This document shows, in pieces, positions 7,721-18,800 of a stretch of 64,000 nucleotides of DNA. Where the stretch lies: NCBI RefSeq assembly GCF_001668625.1, contig NZ_LZLJ01000048.1, positions 1-64,000 on the forward strand. Reading direction: 5' to 3'. The DNA comes from Mycobacterium sp. 1274756.6 (GTDB taxonomy: Bacteria > Actinomycetota > Actinomycetes > Mycobacteriales > Mycobacteriaceae). The notes under the pieces are model-generated. The model was not told the DNA's origin. It did not search any database and saw only the letters and a program-made list of their open reading frames with translations. The position numbers and the translations under genes are program-made. The first letter of the stretch is position 1; every line of letters starts with the position of its first letter.

Positions 7721-8941
7721 TCAGGCGTTGGCGTTGCCGGCCGACCACTGCGACCAGGGGATGTTCCAGTCCCCGAGCCCGTCGGTGCCCGACAGGGTGC
7801 CGCCGACGGTGTTGACCACCTTGACGATGTCGCCGCGCTTGAAGTGGTCGTAGAACCACCGCGCGTCGGTCGGGCTGACGTTGAGGCAGCCGTGGCTGGT
7901 GTTGGTGTTGCCCTGGGCGCCGACCGACCACGGCGCGGAGTGCACGTAGATGCCGCTGTAGGACATCTGGGTGGCCCAGTTGACGTCGGTGCGGTAGCCG
8001 TCCGGGGAGTTGACCGGCACGCCGTAGGTCGAGGAGTCCATCACGAGGTGCTGGAACCGGTCACCGATGATGTAGGTGCCGTTGTCGGTGGGCGTACTGT
8101 CCTTGCCCATCGAGGTCGGCATCACCTTGGCCACCTCACCGTTGATGCGCACGGTGATCATCTTGGTCTTGTCGTCGGCGGTGGCGACGACCTCGTCGCC
8201 GACGGTGAACTGGGTGCTGGCCGAGTCCTGCCCGAACACCCCGTCACCGAGGTCCACGCCGTAGGTCTTGGCCTCCACCGTCACCTTGGTGCCCGGCTTC
8301 CAGAAGTTCTCCGGACGCCAACGCAGTTCCCGGTTGTTCAGCCAGTAGAAAGCGCCCTCGACCGGCGGCTCGGTGGTGACCGTCACCGCCTTCTCCGCGG
8401 CCACCCGGTCGCCGATGTTCTCGTCGAAGCGGATGATCACCGGCTGGCCGACACCGACGACCTCGCCGCGGTTGGGCATCGCGTAGGGCATCGCCAGGTT
8501 CGCCGGCGAGTGGGTCCGGAAGCTCAGGTTCTTGCTCGACTCCCCCGCCAGCCCGAGCGCGGTCGCCTTCACCGTGTAGCGCTTGTTGTAGCCCAGCGGC
8601 TCGGTGGTCGACCAGGCCAGCCCGTCGTCGCTGAGCTTGCCGTCGACCTGCTTGCCGTACTCGTTGACCATGCTGACCGAATCCAGCACGCCGTCCTCGG
8701 CCTTGACGGTCACCGGCGCGTCCACCGCGACCCCGACCGCGCCGTCATTCACCGAGGCGGTCAGCTTCGGGATCAGCAGGTCGTCATAGGGGGTGCCCTT
8801 GTCGGCGATGATCTCCAACGGTGCCGGGCCGGAGTCGGCCCCGCAGGCACTCAGACCGAACACCACGGCCGGAACCATCAACAAGGTGACCAAACAGGAC
8901 CGAACGCGGCGCGAACGCACCACCGAAACGACCTGCCCCAT
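7721..8941 (-). CDS. ldtB: L,D-transpeptidase, LdtMt2 type, lipoprotein
   Basis: A 406-residue protein with a lipoprotein signal: hydrophobic stretch then lipobox LSAC with Cys33. Two Ig-like domains (about 45-240) and the YkuD catalytic domain (about 250-375) follow. The catalytic signature is [21 protein letters not shown], with the nucleophilic Cys in SHGC and the upstream His. It closely follows M. tuberculosis LdtMt2 (Rv2518c, LppS), which makes 3-3 cross-links in peptidoglycan and is the target of carbapenems. The ATG at 8941 was chosen because it directly precedes the signal peptide and has AGGG upstream; an in-frame start at 8977 would spoil the signal. Confidence 0.93.
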   Translation of the reverse strand: MGQVVSVVRSRRVRSCLVTLLMVPAVVFGLSACGADSGPAPLEIIADKGTPYDDLLIPKLTASVNDGAVGVAVDAPVTVKAEDGVLDSVSMVNEYGKQVDGKLSDDGLAWSTTEPLGYNKRYTVKATALGLAGESSKNLSFRTHSPANLAMPYAMPNRGEVVGVGQPVIIRFDENIGDRVAAEKAVTVTTEPPVEGAFYWLNNRELRWRPENFWKPGTKVTVEAKTYGVDLGDGVFGQDSASTQFTVGDEVVATADDKTKMITVRINGEVAKVMPTSMGKDSTPTDNGTYIIGDRFQHLVMDSSTYGVPVNSPDGYRTDVNWATQMSYSGIYVHSAPWSVGAQGNTNTSHGCLNVSPTDARWFYDHFKRGDIVKVVNTVGGTLSGTDGLGDWNIPWSQWSAGNANA

Positions 8942-8996
8942 GACGTGCTTTCCCTTCACGCTCGCGGTGAGCGACACCGATCGGAATTCCCCCGGG

Positions 8997-9009
8997 CTCT
9001 AGTCTAGAG
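8997..9009 (-). promoter_or_regulatory. Probable ldtB promoter with palindromic operator
   Basis: CTCTAG-T-CTAGAG is a perfect 6+1+6 inverted repeat. On the minus strand it contains a -10-like TAGACT (9006-9001), about 60 bases before the L,D-transpeptidase ATG. A repressor bound here would cover the -10 element. The regulator is unknown. Confidence 0.4.
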
Positions 9010-9109
9010 GGGTGAGCGCCTCTTCAGCGACACCGTCGTCGCGAGGCCGGGGCGCCGTGCGCAGCGGATTTCGCGGCGTGGCGGAATGCCTGTTATTCTC
9101 GCACAGCCT

Positions 9110-9182
<73 letters not shown>

Positions 9183-9187
9183 CAAGC

Positions 9188-9216
9188 GAAATCCCCTGCC
9201 GCGGCAGGGGATTTTT
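9188..9216 (+). terminator. Intrinsic terminator of tRNA-Lys
   Basis: AATCCCCTGCC and GGCAGGGGATT form an 11-bp GC-rich stem around a GC centre, followed by TTT, six bases after the tRNA. This is a strong rho-independent terminator by any standard rule. Confidence 0.85.
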
Positions 9217-9235
9217 GCTGTTCGGGCCTCGCGCC

Positions 9236-9275
9236 GCCGGGGCCGACAGTGACAACAATCACTGTCGGCCCCGGC
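9236..9275 (-). terminator. Long tail-less hairpin at the end of the GH16 gene
   Basis: Seventeen perfectly paired bases (9236-9252 with 9259-9275) enclose a 6-nt loop CAACAA. It starts seven bases beyond the GH16 stop codon in the direction of transcription. No U tract follows on either side, so it would be an I-shaped, tail-less terminator or a 3'-end stabilising hairpin. It could also protect against read-through from the tRNA side. Confidence 0.6.
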
Positions 9276-9281
9276 GTGCCG

Positions 9282-10133
9282 TCAGAAGACCCGCACCCAG
9301 TCGACGAGCATCTCGGCCGGGTAGTCACCACCGGCGGGGTCCCCGCCCCCGGACCCGGCCACCGCCAGGTTCAGCACCGGGAACATCGTGTAGCCGGGGT
9401 TGTTGAACGGCCACTCCTCGATCGAGAACGCCGGCACCTCGAAGTAGGGCTTCTTGCCCGGGGCGTAGTCCTGCCAGAAGTACAGCCCCTGCTCGTTCCA
9501 GGTGACCCGCCAGGTGTGCCAGTCACTGTCGACCGGGTACGGGTGGGTCGCGAACGAGGTGCCCCACGGGTTGGCGTGCACGGTGGTCCCCGACGGCCAT
9601 TCCCCGTTGCCGTACCACTCCATCAGGTCGATCTCACCGCCGACCTTGGGGTCGTCGCTGTTGGACAGCCACCAGGCCGGCCAGCAACCGGCGGTCAGGC
9701 AGTTGAGCTTGATGCGGGCTTCCCAGGTGGTGCCGATGCCGCCGCGCCAGGGGCTCTGCACCTTGCCGCTGACGTATTTGCCGTCGTCGTTGCGGGTGGC
9801 GCGGATGACCAGGTTGGAGTTGCCGTCGACGAAGACGTGGTTGCGGTCGTCGCGGTACTGGCCCATGTTCTCCGGGCGGTCCCAGAACACCGGGTTCTTG
9901 ATGGTCTCCCGGGCGGTGGCCACCGACCACTTCGCCGGGTCAGGGGCCGAACCCGCCTCCCCGTCGAACTCGTCGAAGAACAGCAGGGCAGGGGCCGCGC
10001 CGGCCGGTTCCGCGGGCAGCGGCGCGCGGGGGGCCTGCGGCCGCGCGGGGCTGGCCTGCGCGGCGGGGGCGGCCAGGGCGCCGGCGGACAGCAGCCCGAG
10101 ACCGGACATCAGCATCATGTTGCGACGGTTCAT
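9282..10133 (-). CDS. Secreted GH16 family glycoside hydrolase (beta-1,3-glucanase-like, Rv0315-like)
   Basis: A 283-residue protein. An N-terminal signal starting MNRRNMMLM, with twin arginines and an Ala-rich hydrophobic core, points to Tat export. A Pro/Ala linker and a family 16 beta-jellyroll follow. The active-site motif EIDLMEW supplies Glu167 (nucleophile), Asp169 and Glu172 (acid/base). Trp-rich segments around WPAWWL and WHTWRVTW form the sugar cleft. Related mycobacterial proteins such as Rv0315 are annotated as beta-1,3-glucanases; the true substrate is not known. ATG at 10133 is preferred because the signal then begins with the charged MNRR; an ATG at 10142 is the alternative. 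A long hairpin follows the stop. Confidence 0.85.
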   Translation of the reverse strand: MNRRNMMLMSGLGLLSAGALAAPAAQASPARPQAPRAPLPAEPAGAAPALLFFDEFDGEAGSAPDPAKWSVATARETIKNPVFWDRPENMGQYRDDRNHVFVDGNSNLVIRATRNDDGKYVSGKVQSPWRGGIGTTWEARIKLNCLTAGCWPAWWLSNSDDPKVGGEIDLMEWYGNGEWPSGTTVHANPWGTSFATHPYPVDSDWHTWRVTWNEQGLYFWQDYAPGKKPYFEVPAFSIEEWPFNNPGYTMFPVLNLAVAGSGGGDPAGGDYPAEMLVDWVRVF

Positions 10134-10215
10134 CTCTTGCACAGCTAGACCATAAAGCCTGTCGAGCCGGATCGCTGAATTCGGGTGGCTTTCCGGGGGT
10201 GCGTCGCCGCGCCGG

Positions 10216-10443
10216 TCAGCGGTTGCGGATCTTGCGGATGACCAGCACCACCGTCAGCGCCCCCACCCCGACCAGCGAGATCGTCACCGCCGGGGTTTTG
10301 ACGATCTGCACCGCCTTGGCCTTCGCATCGTCGGCGAGGCGGCGCGGGTTGGCCCGTTCCGCCAGCAGGTCGACGGTGGCCGCCAGCTGATCGCGAGCCC
10401 GGTCGATGTCCTGTTTGATGGTGTCGGGGTCACGCTCCGCCAC
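10216..10443 (-). CDS. Small DUF3618 membrane protein (Rv2520c-like)
   Basis: A protein of about 75 residues. The N-terminal half has the DUF3618 pattern DPDTIKQDIDRARDQLAATV, a single membrane helix spans about residues 48-70, and a basic RKIRNR tail ends it. The family is widespread in actinobacteria and of unknown function. GTG at 10443 was preferred over GTG at 10449 because GGAGG then sits five bases upstream. It is divergent from bcp with a roughly 100-bp gap, matching the Rv2520c-Rv2521 order. Confidence 0.8.
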   Translation of the reverse strand: MAERDPDTIKQDIDRARDQLAATVDLLAERANPRRLADDAKAKAVQIVKTPAVTISLVGVGALTVVLVIRKIRNR

Positions 10444-10548
10444 GGTCACCTCCGCTTGCTCCGCTTGATGGGACGGTCCGACCTACCCTAGAACAGCCGG
10501 CGCCGTTTCCGGCGCTGTGGGCAAACCCGCGAGCAGAAAGGGCCCGAC

Positions 10549-11022
10549 TTGACCGACACCGTGCGGTTGCAACCCGGCGACACCGCGCCCGACTTCAGCC
10601 TTCCCGACGCCGACGGCAACGCGGTGTCGCTGAGCGACTACCGGGGCCGGAAGGTCATCGTGTACTTCTATCCGGCGGCCTCGACGCCCGGCTGCACCAA
10701 GCAGGCCTGCGATTTCCGCGACAACCTCGGTGAGCTCAACGAGGCCGGTCTCGACGTCGTCGGGATCTCACCGGACAAGCCGGCGAAGCTGGCCAAGTTC
10801 CGCGACGCCGAGCAGTTGACGTTTCCGCTGCTGTCCGACCCGGACCGTGCGGTGCTGGCCGCCTGGGGCGCGTTCGGCGAGAAGAAGATGTACGGCAAGA
10901 CCGTGCAGGGCGTGATCCGCTCGACGTTCCTGGTCGACGAGGCCGGCAAGATCGCCGTCGCGCAGTACAACGTGCGGGCCACCGGCCACGTCGCCAAGCT
11001 GCGTCGGGATCTGGCGGTGTAG
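10549..11022 (+). CDS. bcp: Thiol peroxidase Bcp (peroxiredoxin Q)
   Basis: A 157-residue peroxiredoxin. TPGCTKQACDFRD carries the peroxidatic Cys49 and, five residues later, the likely resolving Cys54 of atypical two-Cys PrxQ enzymes. The fold signature APDFSLPDADG and the C-terminal STFLVDEAGKI are typical. It reduces hydroperoxides using thioredoxin. The start is a TTG at 10549 with AGAAAGG upstream; no ATG or GTG fits the conserved N-terminus. The stop abuts the convergent peptidase gene with no gap. Matches Rv2521. Confidence 0.93.
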   Translation: MTDTVRLQPGDTAPDFSLPDADGNAVSLSDYRGRKVIVYFYPAASTPGCTKQACDFRDNLGELNEAGLDVVGISPDKPAKLAKFRDAEQLTFPLLSDPDRAVLAAWGAFGEKKMYGKTVQGVIRSTFLVDEAGKIAVAQYNVRATGHVAKLRRDLAV

Positions 11023-12354
11023 CTAACGAGCGCCCAGGCGCTCCAGCAGCAACGCCTCGGCGGTCGCGGCGCGTTCCAACACCCCGAGGTGCAGGCTCTC
11101 GTTGACGCTGTGCGCCTGGGTCGCCGGGTCCTCCACCCCGGTCACCAGGATCGTGGCGTCGGGGAACGCCGCGGCGAACTCGGCGATGAACGGGATCGAT
11201 CCACCCATCCCCATGTCGACCGGTTCGGCGCCCCAGGCCTGCCGGAACGCGGCGCGGGCGGCGTCGTAGACCGGCCCGGTCGGGTCGACCGCGAACGGCT
11301 GACCGATCTCTCCGGGCACCACCCGCACCCGCGCGCCCCACGGCGCCCGCTCTTCCAGATGGGTCCGCAGCGCCGCCAGGTGCGCGGCGGCGTCCCCGCC
11401 GGGGGCCACCCGCAGGCTGATCTTGGCCCGCGCCGACGGGATCAGGGTGTTCGACGCCGCCGCCACCGAGGTGGTGTCGATGCCGATCACGGTGATCGCC
11501 GGTTTGGCCCAGAGTCGTTGCGGCACCGAGCCGGAGCCGATCTCCTGCACCCCGTCCAGCAGCCCGGCGGCGGCCCGGACCCGATCGGGCGGGTAGTCGA
11601 CCGCCGGTGCGCTGCTCTCGTGCAGCCCGGCGACGGCGACGTTGCCGTCGTCGTCGTGCAGGCCGGCCAGCAGCCGCACCAGCACACTGAGCGCGTCGGG
11701 CACCACCCCACCCCACAGCCCGGAGTGCAGGCCGTGGTCGAGGGTGGCCACCTCGACCACGCAGTCGACCAGGCCGCGCAGCGAGACGGTCAGCGCGGGC
11801 ACGTCGACGCTCCAGTTGTCGGAGTCGGCGAGCACGATGACGTCGGCGGCCAGCGCGTCGCGGTGCGCGGCCAGCAGCGCCGGCAGCGACGGCGAGCCGG
11901 ACTCCTCCTCACCCTCGACGAAGACGGTGACCCCGACCGGGGGTGCGCCGCCGTGGGCGCGGAACGCGGCCAGGTGCACGGCGATGCCGGCCTTGTCGTC
12001 GGCGGTGCCGCGGCCGTAGAGGCGGCCGTCGCGTTCGGTGGGCTCGAACGGCGGGGACTGCCACGCCGCGGGGTCGCCTTCGGGTTGCACGTCATGGTGG
12101 GCGTAGAGCAGCACCGTGGGCGCGCCGGGCGGCGCCGGATGCCGGGCGATCACCGCGGGTGCTCCCCCTTCGGCGACCACCTGCACGTCGGGAAAACCGG
12201 CGTCGCTCAACAGGTCTGCGACCGCAGCGGCACTGCGGTGCACCTCGGGGCGGCGCTCCGGGTCGGCCCAGACCGACTCGATGCGCACCAGTGCCTCCAG
12301 ATCGCGGCGCACCGAGGGCAGGACGGCGTGGACCGCGGTGACCAGATCGCTCAC
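11023..12354 (-). CDS. M20 family metallopeptidase (dipeptidase, Rv2522c-like)
   Basis: A 443-residue dinuclear zinc peptidase. Metal and catalytic motifs in order are YAHHDVQP (His87, Asp89 region), GRGTADDKAG (bridging Asp about 119), VEGEEESGSP (catalytic Glu about 149-150), an HSGLWGG lid-domain motif, and the late His in QAHSVNESLHL. It is a cytoplasmic dipeptidase/CNDP-like enzyme with no signal peptide; substrate unknown. It ends directly against bcp and begins 27 bases downstream of the acpS stop, so acpS and this gene may be cotranscribed with fas. Same order as in H37Rv. Confidence 0.9.
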   Translation of the reverse strand: MSDLVTAVHAVLPSVRRDLEALVRIESVWADPERRPEVHRSAAAVADLLSDAGFPDVQVVAEGGAPAVIARHPAPPGAPTVLLYAHHDVQPEGDPAAWQSPPFEPTERDGRLYGRGTADDKAGIAVHLAAFRAHGGAPPVGVTVFVEGEEESGSPSLPALLAAHRDALAADVIVLADSDNWSVDVPALTVSLRGLVDCVVEVATLDHGLHSGLWGGVVPDALSVLVRLLAGLHDDDGNVAVAGLHESSAPAVDYPPDRVRAAAGLLDGVQEIGSGSVPQRLWAKPAITVIGIDTTSVAAASNTLIPSARAKISLRVAPGGDAAAHLAALRTHLEERAPWGARVRVVPGEIGQPFAVDPTGPVYDAARAAFRQAWGAEPVDMGMGGSIPFIAEFAAAFPDATILVTGVEDPATQAHSVNESLHLGVLERAATAEALLLERLGAR

Positions 12355-12387
12355 GCGTTCAGGCTAAACGTCGCACCCGCGCGGCGG

Positions 12388-12780
12388 TCAGGACGTCTCC
12401 AGGATCGCCACGGCCGCGGCGGTGTCGTCCTCGTGGGTCAGCGAGACGTGGATGGTGACGTCGGCCAGGTGCCGGGCGATCTCACCGGAGAGCCGCACCC
12501 GCGGGCGGCCCCACATGTCAGTGACCACCTCGATGTCGCGGTGGATGCCCTCGGGCAGCACCGGCCGCTGCGCGAACCGCGACCCCGACCACGCCTTGAT
12601 GACGGCCTCCTTGGCCGCCCAGCGGGCCGCCAGGTGCCGCGCCGCGGAGGAACTCTTGTCCGAGGCGTCGCGGCGCTCCCCGGGGGTGAACGTCTCGGCG
12701 AACACCGTCCCGGGCCGGTCGACCTGGTCGGCGAAGTCCGGGATGTTGACCAGGTCGATACCGACTCCGACGATGCTCAT
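12388..12780 (-). CDS. acpS: Holo-[acyl-carrier-protein] synthase AcpS
   Basis: A 130-residue enzyme that transfers 4'-phosphopantetheine from CoA to the ACP domain of FAS-I. GVGIDLV with the Mg-binding Asp9 and RWAAKEAVIKA with Glu58 are the defining motifs, and HVSLTHEDD is near the end. It lies 52 bases downstream of fas in the same direction, the conserved fas-acpS operon, so the modifying enzyme is made with its substrate. Confidence 0.95.
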   Translation of the reverse strand: MSIVGVGIDLVNIPDFADQVDRPGTVFAETFTPGERRDASDKSSSAARHLAARWAAKEAVIKAWSGSRFAQRPVLPEGIHRDIEVVTDMWGRPRVRLSGEIARHLADVTIHVSLTHEDDTAAAVAILETS

Positions 12781-12832
12781 GGCGCGGCTCTTCCTGCCGG
12801 GCGGTCAGTTTCGGCGCTCATAGCCGGTAACG

Positions 12833-15800
12833 CTAGCGGATGTAGACGTCGCCATCGCCGAGCCGGGCGGCCGCGTTGATCAGCATCGCGGCCTCCTGCG
12901 GCTTCTCCGAGACCTCCTTGTCGAACCGCCGGTTGGGGGGGCGTTCGTAGAGCGCCGGCCCGCCGGCGATCGCCGACGCCAGCCGCCGCTGCCCGGCCAC
13001 CACCCGCGCCTCGGCCCGCTCGAGGTAGTCGCGGCGCTGCGCGGGATCCAGGGCGGCCACGAACGCCTGCGGATGCACCAGCGCCACCAGGCCCGACACG
13101 TGCCCGAAGCCCAGGCTGGTGACCAGCCCCGCCTTCAGCGGGAGCTTGTCGCCCAGCCGCAGGGTGTCGCGCACCCACACGAAGTGGTCGGAGCTGGCCA
13201 GCTCGTCGTCCACACAGTCCAGGCTGCGGTTGGGGGGGATCACCCCGTCGCGCAGGATCTGGCACAGGCCCATGATCTGGAAGACCGCCGCGCCGCCCTT
13301 GGCGTGCCCGGTGAGGGTCTTCTGGCTGATCACGAACATCGGCGCGCCCTCGGAGCGGCCCAACGCGTCGGCGAGCCGCTCGTGCAACTCGGTCTCGTTG
13401 GGATCGTTGGCCAGCGTCGAGGTGTCGTGCTTGGAGACCACCGCGATGTCGTCGGCGCCCACCTTCAGCTTGGCCAGCGACCGGGCCAGCAGCGAGTCGC
13501 GTCCGCCGCGGCCGGCGGCCAGCGCCCCCAGCCCCGGCGCCGGGATCGAGGTGTGCACCCCGTCGCCGAAGCTCTGCGCGTAGGCGACCACGGCCAACAC
13601 CGGCAGACCCATCTTGGCGGCCAGGTCGCCGCGGGCCAGCAGGATGGTCCCGCCGCCCTGCGCTTCGACGAAGCCCAGCCGGCGCCGGTCGTTGGCGCGG
13701 GAGAACTTCGCGTCGGAGATGCCCTTGGCGCGCATCATCTCGGTGTCGGCGGTGGCCGCCATGTCACCGAAGCCGATGATCGCCTCCAGCGTCAGGTCGT
13801 CGAACCCACCGGTGACCACCAGCTCGGCCTTGCCCAGCCGGATCTTGTCCACCCCCTCCTCGACCGAGACCGCCGCCGTCGCGCAGGCCGCGACCGGGTG
13901 GATCATGGCGCCGTAGGAGCCGATGTAGGACTGCACGACGTGGGCGGCCACCACGTTGGGCAGCACCTCCTGCAGGATGTCGTTGGGCTTGTTCCGGCCC
14001 AGCAGGTTGCCGTGGTACATGGTCTGCATCGAGGTCATGCCGCCCATGCCGGTGCCCTGCGTGCTGGCCACCAGCGACGGGTGCACCCAGCGCATCAGCT
14101 CGGTGGGGGTGAACCCGGCCGACAGGAACGCATCGACGGTGGCGACGATGTTCCACAGCGCCACCCGGTCGATCGAGGTCGCCATGTCGGCGCTGATGCC
14201 CCACACCGTGGGGTCGAAGCCGGTCGGGATCTGGGCGCCGACGGTGCGGGACAGCTTGGTCTTGCGCGGGACCCGGATCTCGGTGCCGGCCTTGCGGGTG
14301 ACCTGCCAGTCCGACGAGTCGGGCACCGGGCGCACCACGGTGTGCTCGGGGTCGAACTCGACGAACGCGCGCGCGTCGGCCTCGCTGGACACCACGAACG
14401 TGAAGTCCTTGTCGAGGAAGACGCTGACCAGCAGCGGCGAGGCGTGGTCGGGGTCGATCGCGCCGTCGTCGACGAACTCGCGGATGCCGACCTTCTCCAC
14501 CACCGCGTCGTGGTAGCGCTCGACCAGCTCCGATTCGTCGACCAGTTCCCCGGTTTCGCTGTCATACCAGCCCGGAGTCGGGTCGTCCTCCCAGTGGATC
14601 AGCCCCGTCGTCCAGGCCAACTCCAGCACGCCGGCCGCCGACAGTTCGTCGTCGACCTCCATCTCGAAACGGGTGCGCGAGGAGCCCAGCGGGCCCAGCT
14701 CCGCGCCGCCGACGATGACCACCAGGTCGGCCGGGTCGACGTCGAGGTCGTCCCAGGCCGGTGGCGGCGCCGGGGTGTGGCCGCGCGGCGGACTCGGCAG
14801 TGCGGCGATGGTGCCCTCGGCGGGCTCGTCGTCGGCTGCAGCCTCGGCCGCCATCTCCTCGCGGGCCTTGGCGGCCAGCTCGGCCATGTCCAGGTCGACC
14901 TCGGCCAGCCCGCCGGTGAGGTCGGCCTTGATCGGCGCGCTGGCGGCGGCCACCTTCGACTCGACGTCGCAGAGACCGACCAGCATCGCGGCCATCTCGT
15001 CGGTGGAGTAGGTGGTCACCCCGGCTTCCTCGACGGCGGTGACGATGGCGTCGTTGTGGCCCATCAGCCCGGTGCCGCGCGTCCAGCCGATGAGTGCGTG
15101 CGCCAGGCTGACCCGCTCGGCCCACGACGACTCGGCGTTCCAGCGGGACACCACCGCGTCGAGGGCCGATTTGGCCTCGCCGTAGGCGCCGTCGCCGCCG
15201 AACATGCCGCGGTTGGGCGAGCCGGGCAGCACCACGTGCAGCCGGGAGGCGATGTCGCGCTCGGCGCCGATCTTCGACAGGCCGCCGATGAGCCGCTGCA
15301 CGGCCCACAGCAGCACCTTCATCTCCATCTCCGAGCGTGACCCGGCCTCCGACAGATCACCGGCCACCCGCGGCGCGGCGAACGGGAACAGCAGCGTCGG
15401 GGTCTGCGCGTCCTTGAGGTGGATCGACGCCGGCCCCAGGTTCTCCACCTGCTCGCTGCCGACCCAGTCGATCAGCCCGTCGATGTCGCTGTAGGAGGCC
15501 ATGTTCGCCGGCACCACCCACAGCGTCGCCCCGAACCGGGCGTGGTCGCGGTAGAGGTTGCGGTAGAACGCCAGCCGCTCGTCGTCGAGGCGGGAGGTGG
15601 TGGCGATGACGGTGGCCCCGCCGTCGAGCAGCCGACCGGCCACCGACGCGGCGATCGAGCCCTTCGAGGCGCCGGTCACCACCGCCACCTCGTCGCTGTG
15701 CACCCCGCGGCCCGGGTTCTCCGCGCCGGCGGCGATGCGGCCGTACAGCGCGGCGTGCGCCTGCCGCCCGGCGGCCAGCGCCTTGCCCTGCCACCAGGTG

Positions 15801-18800
15801 GCCTGGGTGGCCACGGTGTGGCCCGCGCCCTCGAAGCGCTCGGCGAGGCGGGCCCAATCGGCGTCGATCTCCCCGTCGTCGGCCAGCCACAGCTTGACCA
15901 GGTCCTCGCGGGCGCTGGCCCAGCGGTCGTCGAAGACGACGGCCTTGCGCCCGTCGAACACCGGCGCCACCAGCCGCGGCCAGTCCGCGCCCAGTTCGGC
16001 GGTGACCAGGTCGATCAGCTCGGCGTCGGTGGCCGCCGGCGGCGCGCCGGCCGGCTCGTCGAGCCCGAGCTGGCCGAGCACGAGGCGGGCCGCGGAGGCC
16101 AGCACGCCGTCGCGGCCGGTGATCTGCTCGGTGAACTCGCCGAGTGCCGCGGCGTCCACGGTGGCGCCGCCGCCACCGCCGGCCGACGGCAGCGACACGG
16201 CCACCCCGTTGCGGGCGGCGACGGCCGCCACCGCGCTGTCGATGACCTTGTCCACCGCGGCCGCGTCGGCCAGCGCCCCGTCGTGCAGGCCGCCGAGGTC
16301 ACCGCCGCGGACACTGCTGCCCTCCCGGGTGCCGAGCGCCACCTCGACGGTGACGTGCTTGACCCAGCCGTCGCCGAGTTCCCAGGTCTTCTTGACCCGC
16401 TCGGCGATCGCGGCCGGCCGCTTGCCGGACGGCCCGAGCACGGTGCGCAGCTGGTCGTTGATGGCGTCGGAGAGCACCGGCCCGAACGGCTTGTAGGTGC
16501 GGGCCAGCTTGGTGACCTGGCTGCGCAGCCCGGCCAGGTCGGCCTCGGCGGCGCCGTCGATGGCGCCCAGGTTCAGCTCCGAGCCGAGGTCGACCAGCAG
16601 CTGGTTGCGTCGCGAGGACGCCCCGTCGGTGATCGACTCGATGGAGTCCAGCGGCTCGATCTGGTCCAGCCGCATCTTCGCCGACAGCGCGATCAACGCC
16701 AGGGTGGCGTCGGCCGCGTCGAAGCCCAGATCGTCCGGGCGCGGGCCACCCGACGGGGCGGCCGGCTCCGCCGGGGCGGCAGGCGCGGCCGCCGCCGGCG
16801 CCGCCTCGGCAGCGGGTTCGGCGGGGGTGTCGAGTTCGAGGTCGTCCTCGGGTTCGGGGTCGGTGTCGGTGGCGAAGAGCACCCCCGCGTCCCGCTCGCA
16901 GTTGAGCACCTCCACGGTGCTGTGGGCGTATTCGGGGAGCTTGAGGGTGTTGGTGGCCAGCCCGGCGACCGTCGGGGCGGACTTCACCCCGATCTCGACG
17001 AAGCGTTCCACCCCGAGACCGCCGGCGGCCTCCTCGATGAACAGCAGGTCCTGGGTTTCGATCCAGCGCACCGGGCTGGCGAACTGCCAGGCCAGCAACT
17101 CGATGACCACCTTGCGGCACAGCTCGCGCGGTTTCTCGTTCCGCCAGGTGTCGTAGTCGGCCAGGATCTCGTCCAGCGGCTCGGCGGGCACCAGGTCGCG
17201 GATCTCCTGGATGAACTCGCGGTCCAGCGAGAACGGTTTGGGCACCAGGTTGGGGATGTAGCGCCCGATGATCAGGTCGGGGTCCTTGTCGCGGGGCATG
17301 ACCCGTTCCAGCGAACGCCGGAAGTCATCGACGCCGACGCGCAGCACCTTGGAGTGGAACGGCACGTCGATGCCGGGCACCATGATGAACGACCGGCGTC
17401 CCCCGGTGCGCTCGCGGCGCCGCTCGACCTCGGCCTCCAGCTCCTCCAGACCGCGCACCGTGCCGGCGATCGCGTACTGCGAGCCGCGCAAGTTGAAGTT
17501 CACGATCTGCAGGAATTCGCCGGTGCGCTCGGCGATCTCGGCGACGAAGTCGGTGACGTCGGCGTCGTCGAGGTCGATCTGCGACGGCCGGATCGCGGCG
17601 AGCCGGTAGTTGGACCGGCCCAGCGCGTCGCGCGGCACGATGTCGTGCATCTTCGACCCGCGGTGGAACACCACCTCCAGCAGCGCTTCCAGCTCGTAGA
17701 CACCGGACACGCAGGCCAGCGCGGTGTACTCGCCCACGGAGTGCCCGCAGGCGATCGCGTCCTCGACGAAGGCGCCCTGCTCGCGCATCTCGGCGACCTG
17801 GGCGGCGGCCACGGTCGCCATCGCGACCTGGGTGAACTGGGTCAGGTACAGCACGCCCTCGGGGTGCTGGTAGTGCACGCCGGATGCGATCAGCGACGTC
17901 GGGTTGTCGCGCACCACGTGCAGCACCGAGAAGCCCAGGGTCTCGCGGGTGAACTTGTCCGCGGAGTCCCACACCTTGCGGGCGGCCTTGGAGCGGGCGC
18001 GGACCTCCATGCCCATCCCCTTGTGCTGGATGCCCTGCCCGGGGAAGGCGTAGACGGTCTTGGGGGCGGCCAGCCGGGCGGTCGCGGCCATCACCAGCTC
18101 CGAGCCGATGCGCGCGGCCACCTCGATGACTTCGGCGCCCTGGTCGATGCCGACCCGCTCGACGCGGAAGTCGACCTCGTCGCCGGGTTTGACCATGCCC
18201 AGGAATCGCGCGGTCCAGCCGACCAGCCGGGCCGGCGGGCGGGCCTGCCCGTCGGTGGCGGTCACCGCGTGCTGCGCGGCGGCTGACAGCCACATGCCGT
18301 GCACGATCGGCGAGTCCAGGCCGGCCAGCAGCGCGGCGGCGCGGTCGGTGTGGATCGGGTTGTGGTCTCCGGAGACCACCGCGAACGGCCGCATGTCCAC
18401 GGGTGCGGTGACCGCAACGTCGCGGCGGCGCCGCCGCGGGGTGTCGGTGGCGTTGTCGGAGACCGCGCCGCCGGCCCGGACCGGGTCGGTGAGCTCGGCC
18501 GGTCCGGTGCGCCCGCGGATGGCGAACCGCTCGGCGAGGGTGGCCACCACGGTGCCGTCGGCGGCGGTGACGGTGACCTCGACCGGCACGACCCGGCCCA
18601 CCTCGGTGTCGGTGGCCGCGCCTGCGGTGGCGCGCACGGTCAGCTCGGTGGGCTCCGCGGGCAGCGCGGTGTCCAGCCGGGCGGCGTGGTCGAGGTGCAC
18701 CAGCGACAGCAGGCCCTCGACCACCGGGAAGCCGGTGTCGGTGGCGGCGGCGCCGATCGCCGCGAACACCGCGGGCCAGCAGCGGCCCACCAGCGCGTCG

